Source: Lutjanus erythropterus (Eukaryota; Chordata; Actinopteri; Lutjaniformes; Lutjanidae). From it: a stretch of 64,000 nt of DNA. Below are positions 63,930 through 64,000 of this stretch, in pieces. The translations under genes and the position numbers were made by a program. The stretch lies in contig CM034610.1 of NCBI GenBank assembly GCA_020091685.1, positions 27,006,094 to 27,070,093 on the forward strand, in the 5' to 3' direction. Positions within the stretch are counted from its first letter, which is position 1. The number at the start of each line of letters is the position of its first letter. Below the pieces are notes generated by a model that did no database searches, was not told the origin of the DNA, and saw only the letters and a list, made by a program, of their open reading frames with translations.

Positions 63930-64000
63930 AGGGCTGCACAATTCCAAATGCAAAAAAAAATGGCAATGTGACCAAGTGCAGTATCCAATTTTTTTTACCA
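63930..64000. repeat. GGGCTGCACAATT repeat copy cut by the window end
   Basis: Same family as 59275-59450; only its first 70 or so bases are visible. Confidence 0.55.

Larger units (their letters stand above)
50558..64000 (+). other. myo1d: myo1d intron 1 (at least 13.4 kb, continues past the end)
   Basis: No exon of myo1d or of a nested gene was recognised on either strand. The intron holds an inverted-repeat MITE (51238-51689), a SINE (54425-54597), a fold-back element (59780-60352), dispersed repeat copies and CA tracts. The part at about 60640-61140 is repeat-free, moderately GC-rich and varied in composition, making it the best place here to look for a conserved intronic enhancer; this is only a hint. 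Confidence 0.7.

Overview
This window is vertebrate nuclear DNA, almost certainly from a percomorph-type teleost fish. It is AT-rich and repeat-dense, its genes have many GT-AG introns, and its dispersed repeats (tRNA-derived SINE, TTAA-flanked MITEs, L1-like and Tc1/mariner relics, long CA/TG tracts) are of kinds common in fish. There is no bacterial, plasmid or CRISPR content.

Three genes can be supported, all on the + strand. (1) pdk2, pyruvate dehydrogenase kinase 2: complete, 11 coding exons between 23064 and 33566, predicted 408 aa, with a TATA/CCAAT/GC-box promoter just upstream. (2) A secreted protein gene with coding exons between 43781 and 48382, predicted 412 aa. It combines a signal peptide, a short coiled-coil-like segment, a uromodulin/GP2-type D8C cysteine-rich domain, a short EGF-like cysteine motif and a C-terminal C1q domain, and it has no collagen repeat. 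(3) The first coding exon of myo1d (unconventional myosin Id) at 50463-50557, in a CpG-rich promoter. The remaining 13.4 kb belongs to myo1d intron 1, which continues past the window end. A possible minus-strand first exon near 8915-8945 is only tentative.

Layout: 1-22.8 kb is intergenic and mostly repeats, with an unassigned CpG-rich patch at 8.75-9.2 kb. 22.87-36.4 kb is pdk2 with its likely 3' UTR. 36.4-42.2 kb is intergenic, with a fold-back element, a 50-60 bp tandem array and AT-rich modules. 42.25-48.66 kb is the D8C-C1q gene. 48.66-49.9 kb is a short spacer. 49.9-64 kb is the myo1d promoter, exon 1 and intron 1.

The three genes have no evident shared pathway: a mitochondrial kinase, a secreted recognition-type protein and a class I myosin. 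The most interesting observations are the D8C-C1q domain combination, a minisatellite in that gene whose units look like copies of the adjacent 3' splice site, a predicted upstream ORF overlapping its start codon, and a family of long fold-back elements, one forming a near-perfect hairpin inside a pdk2 intron. No operon-like or plainly new molecular system was seen.
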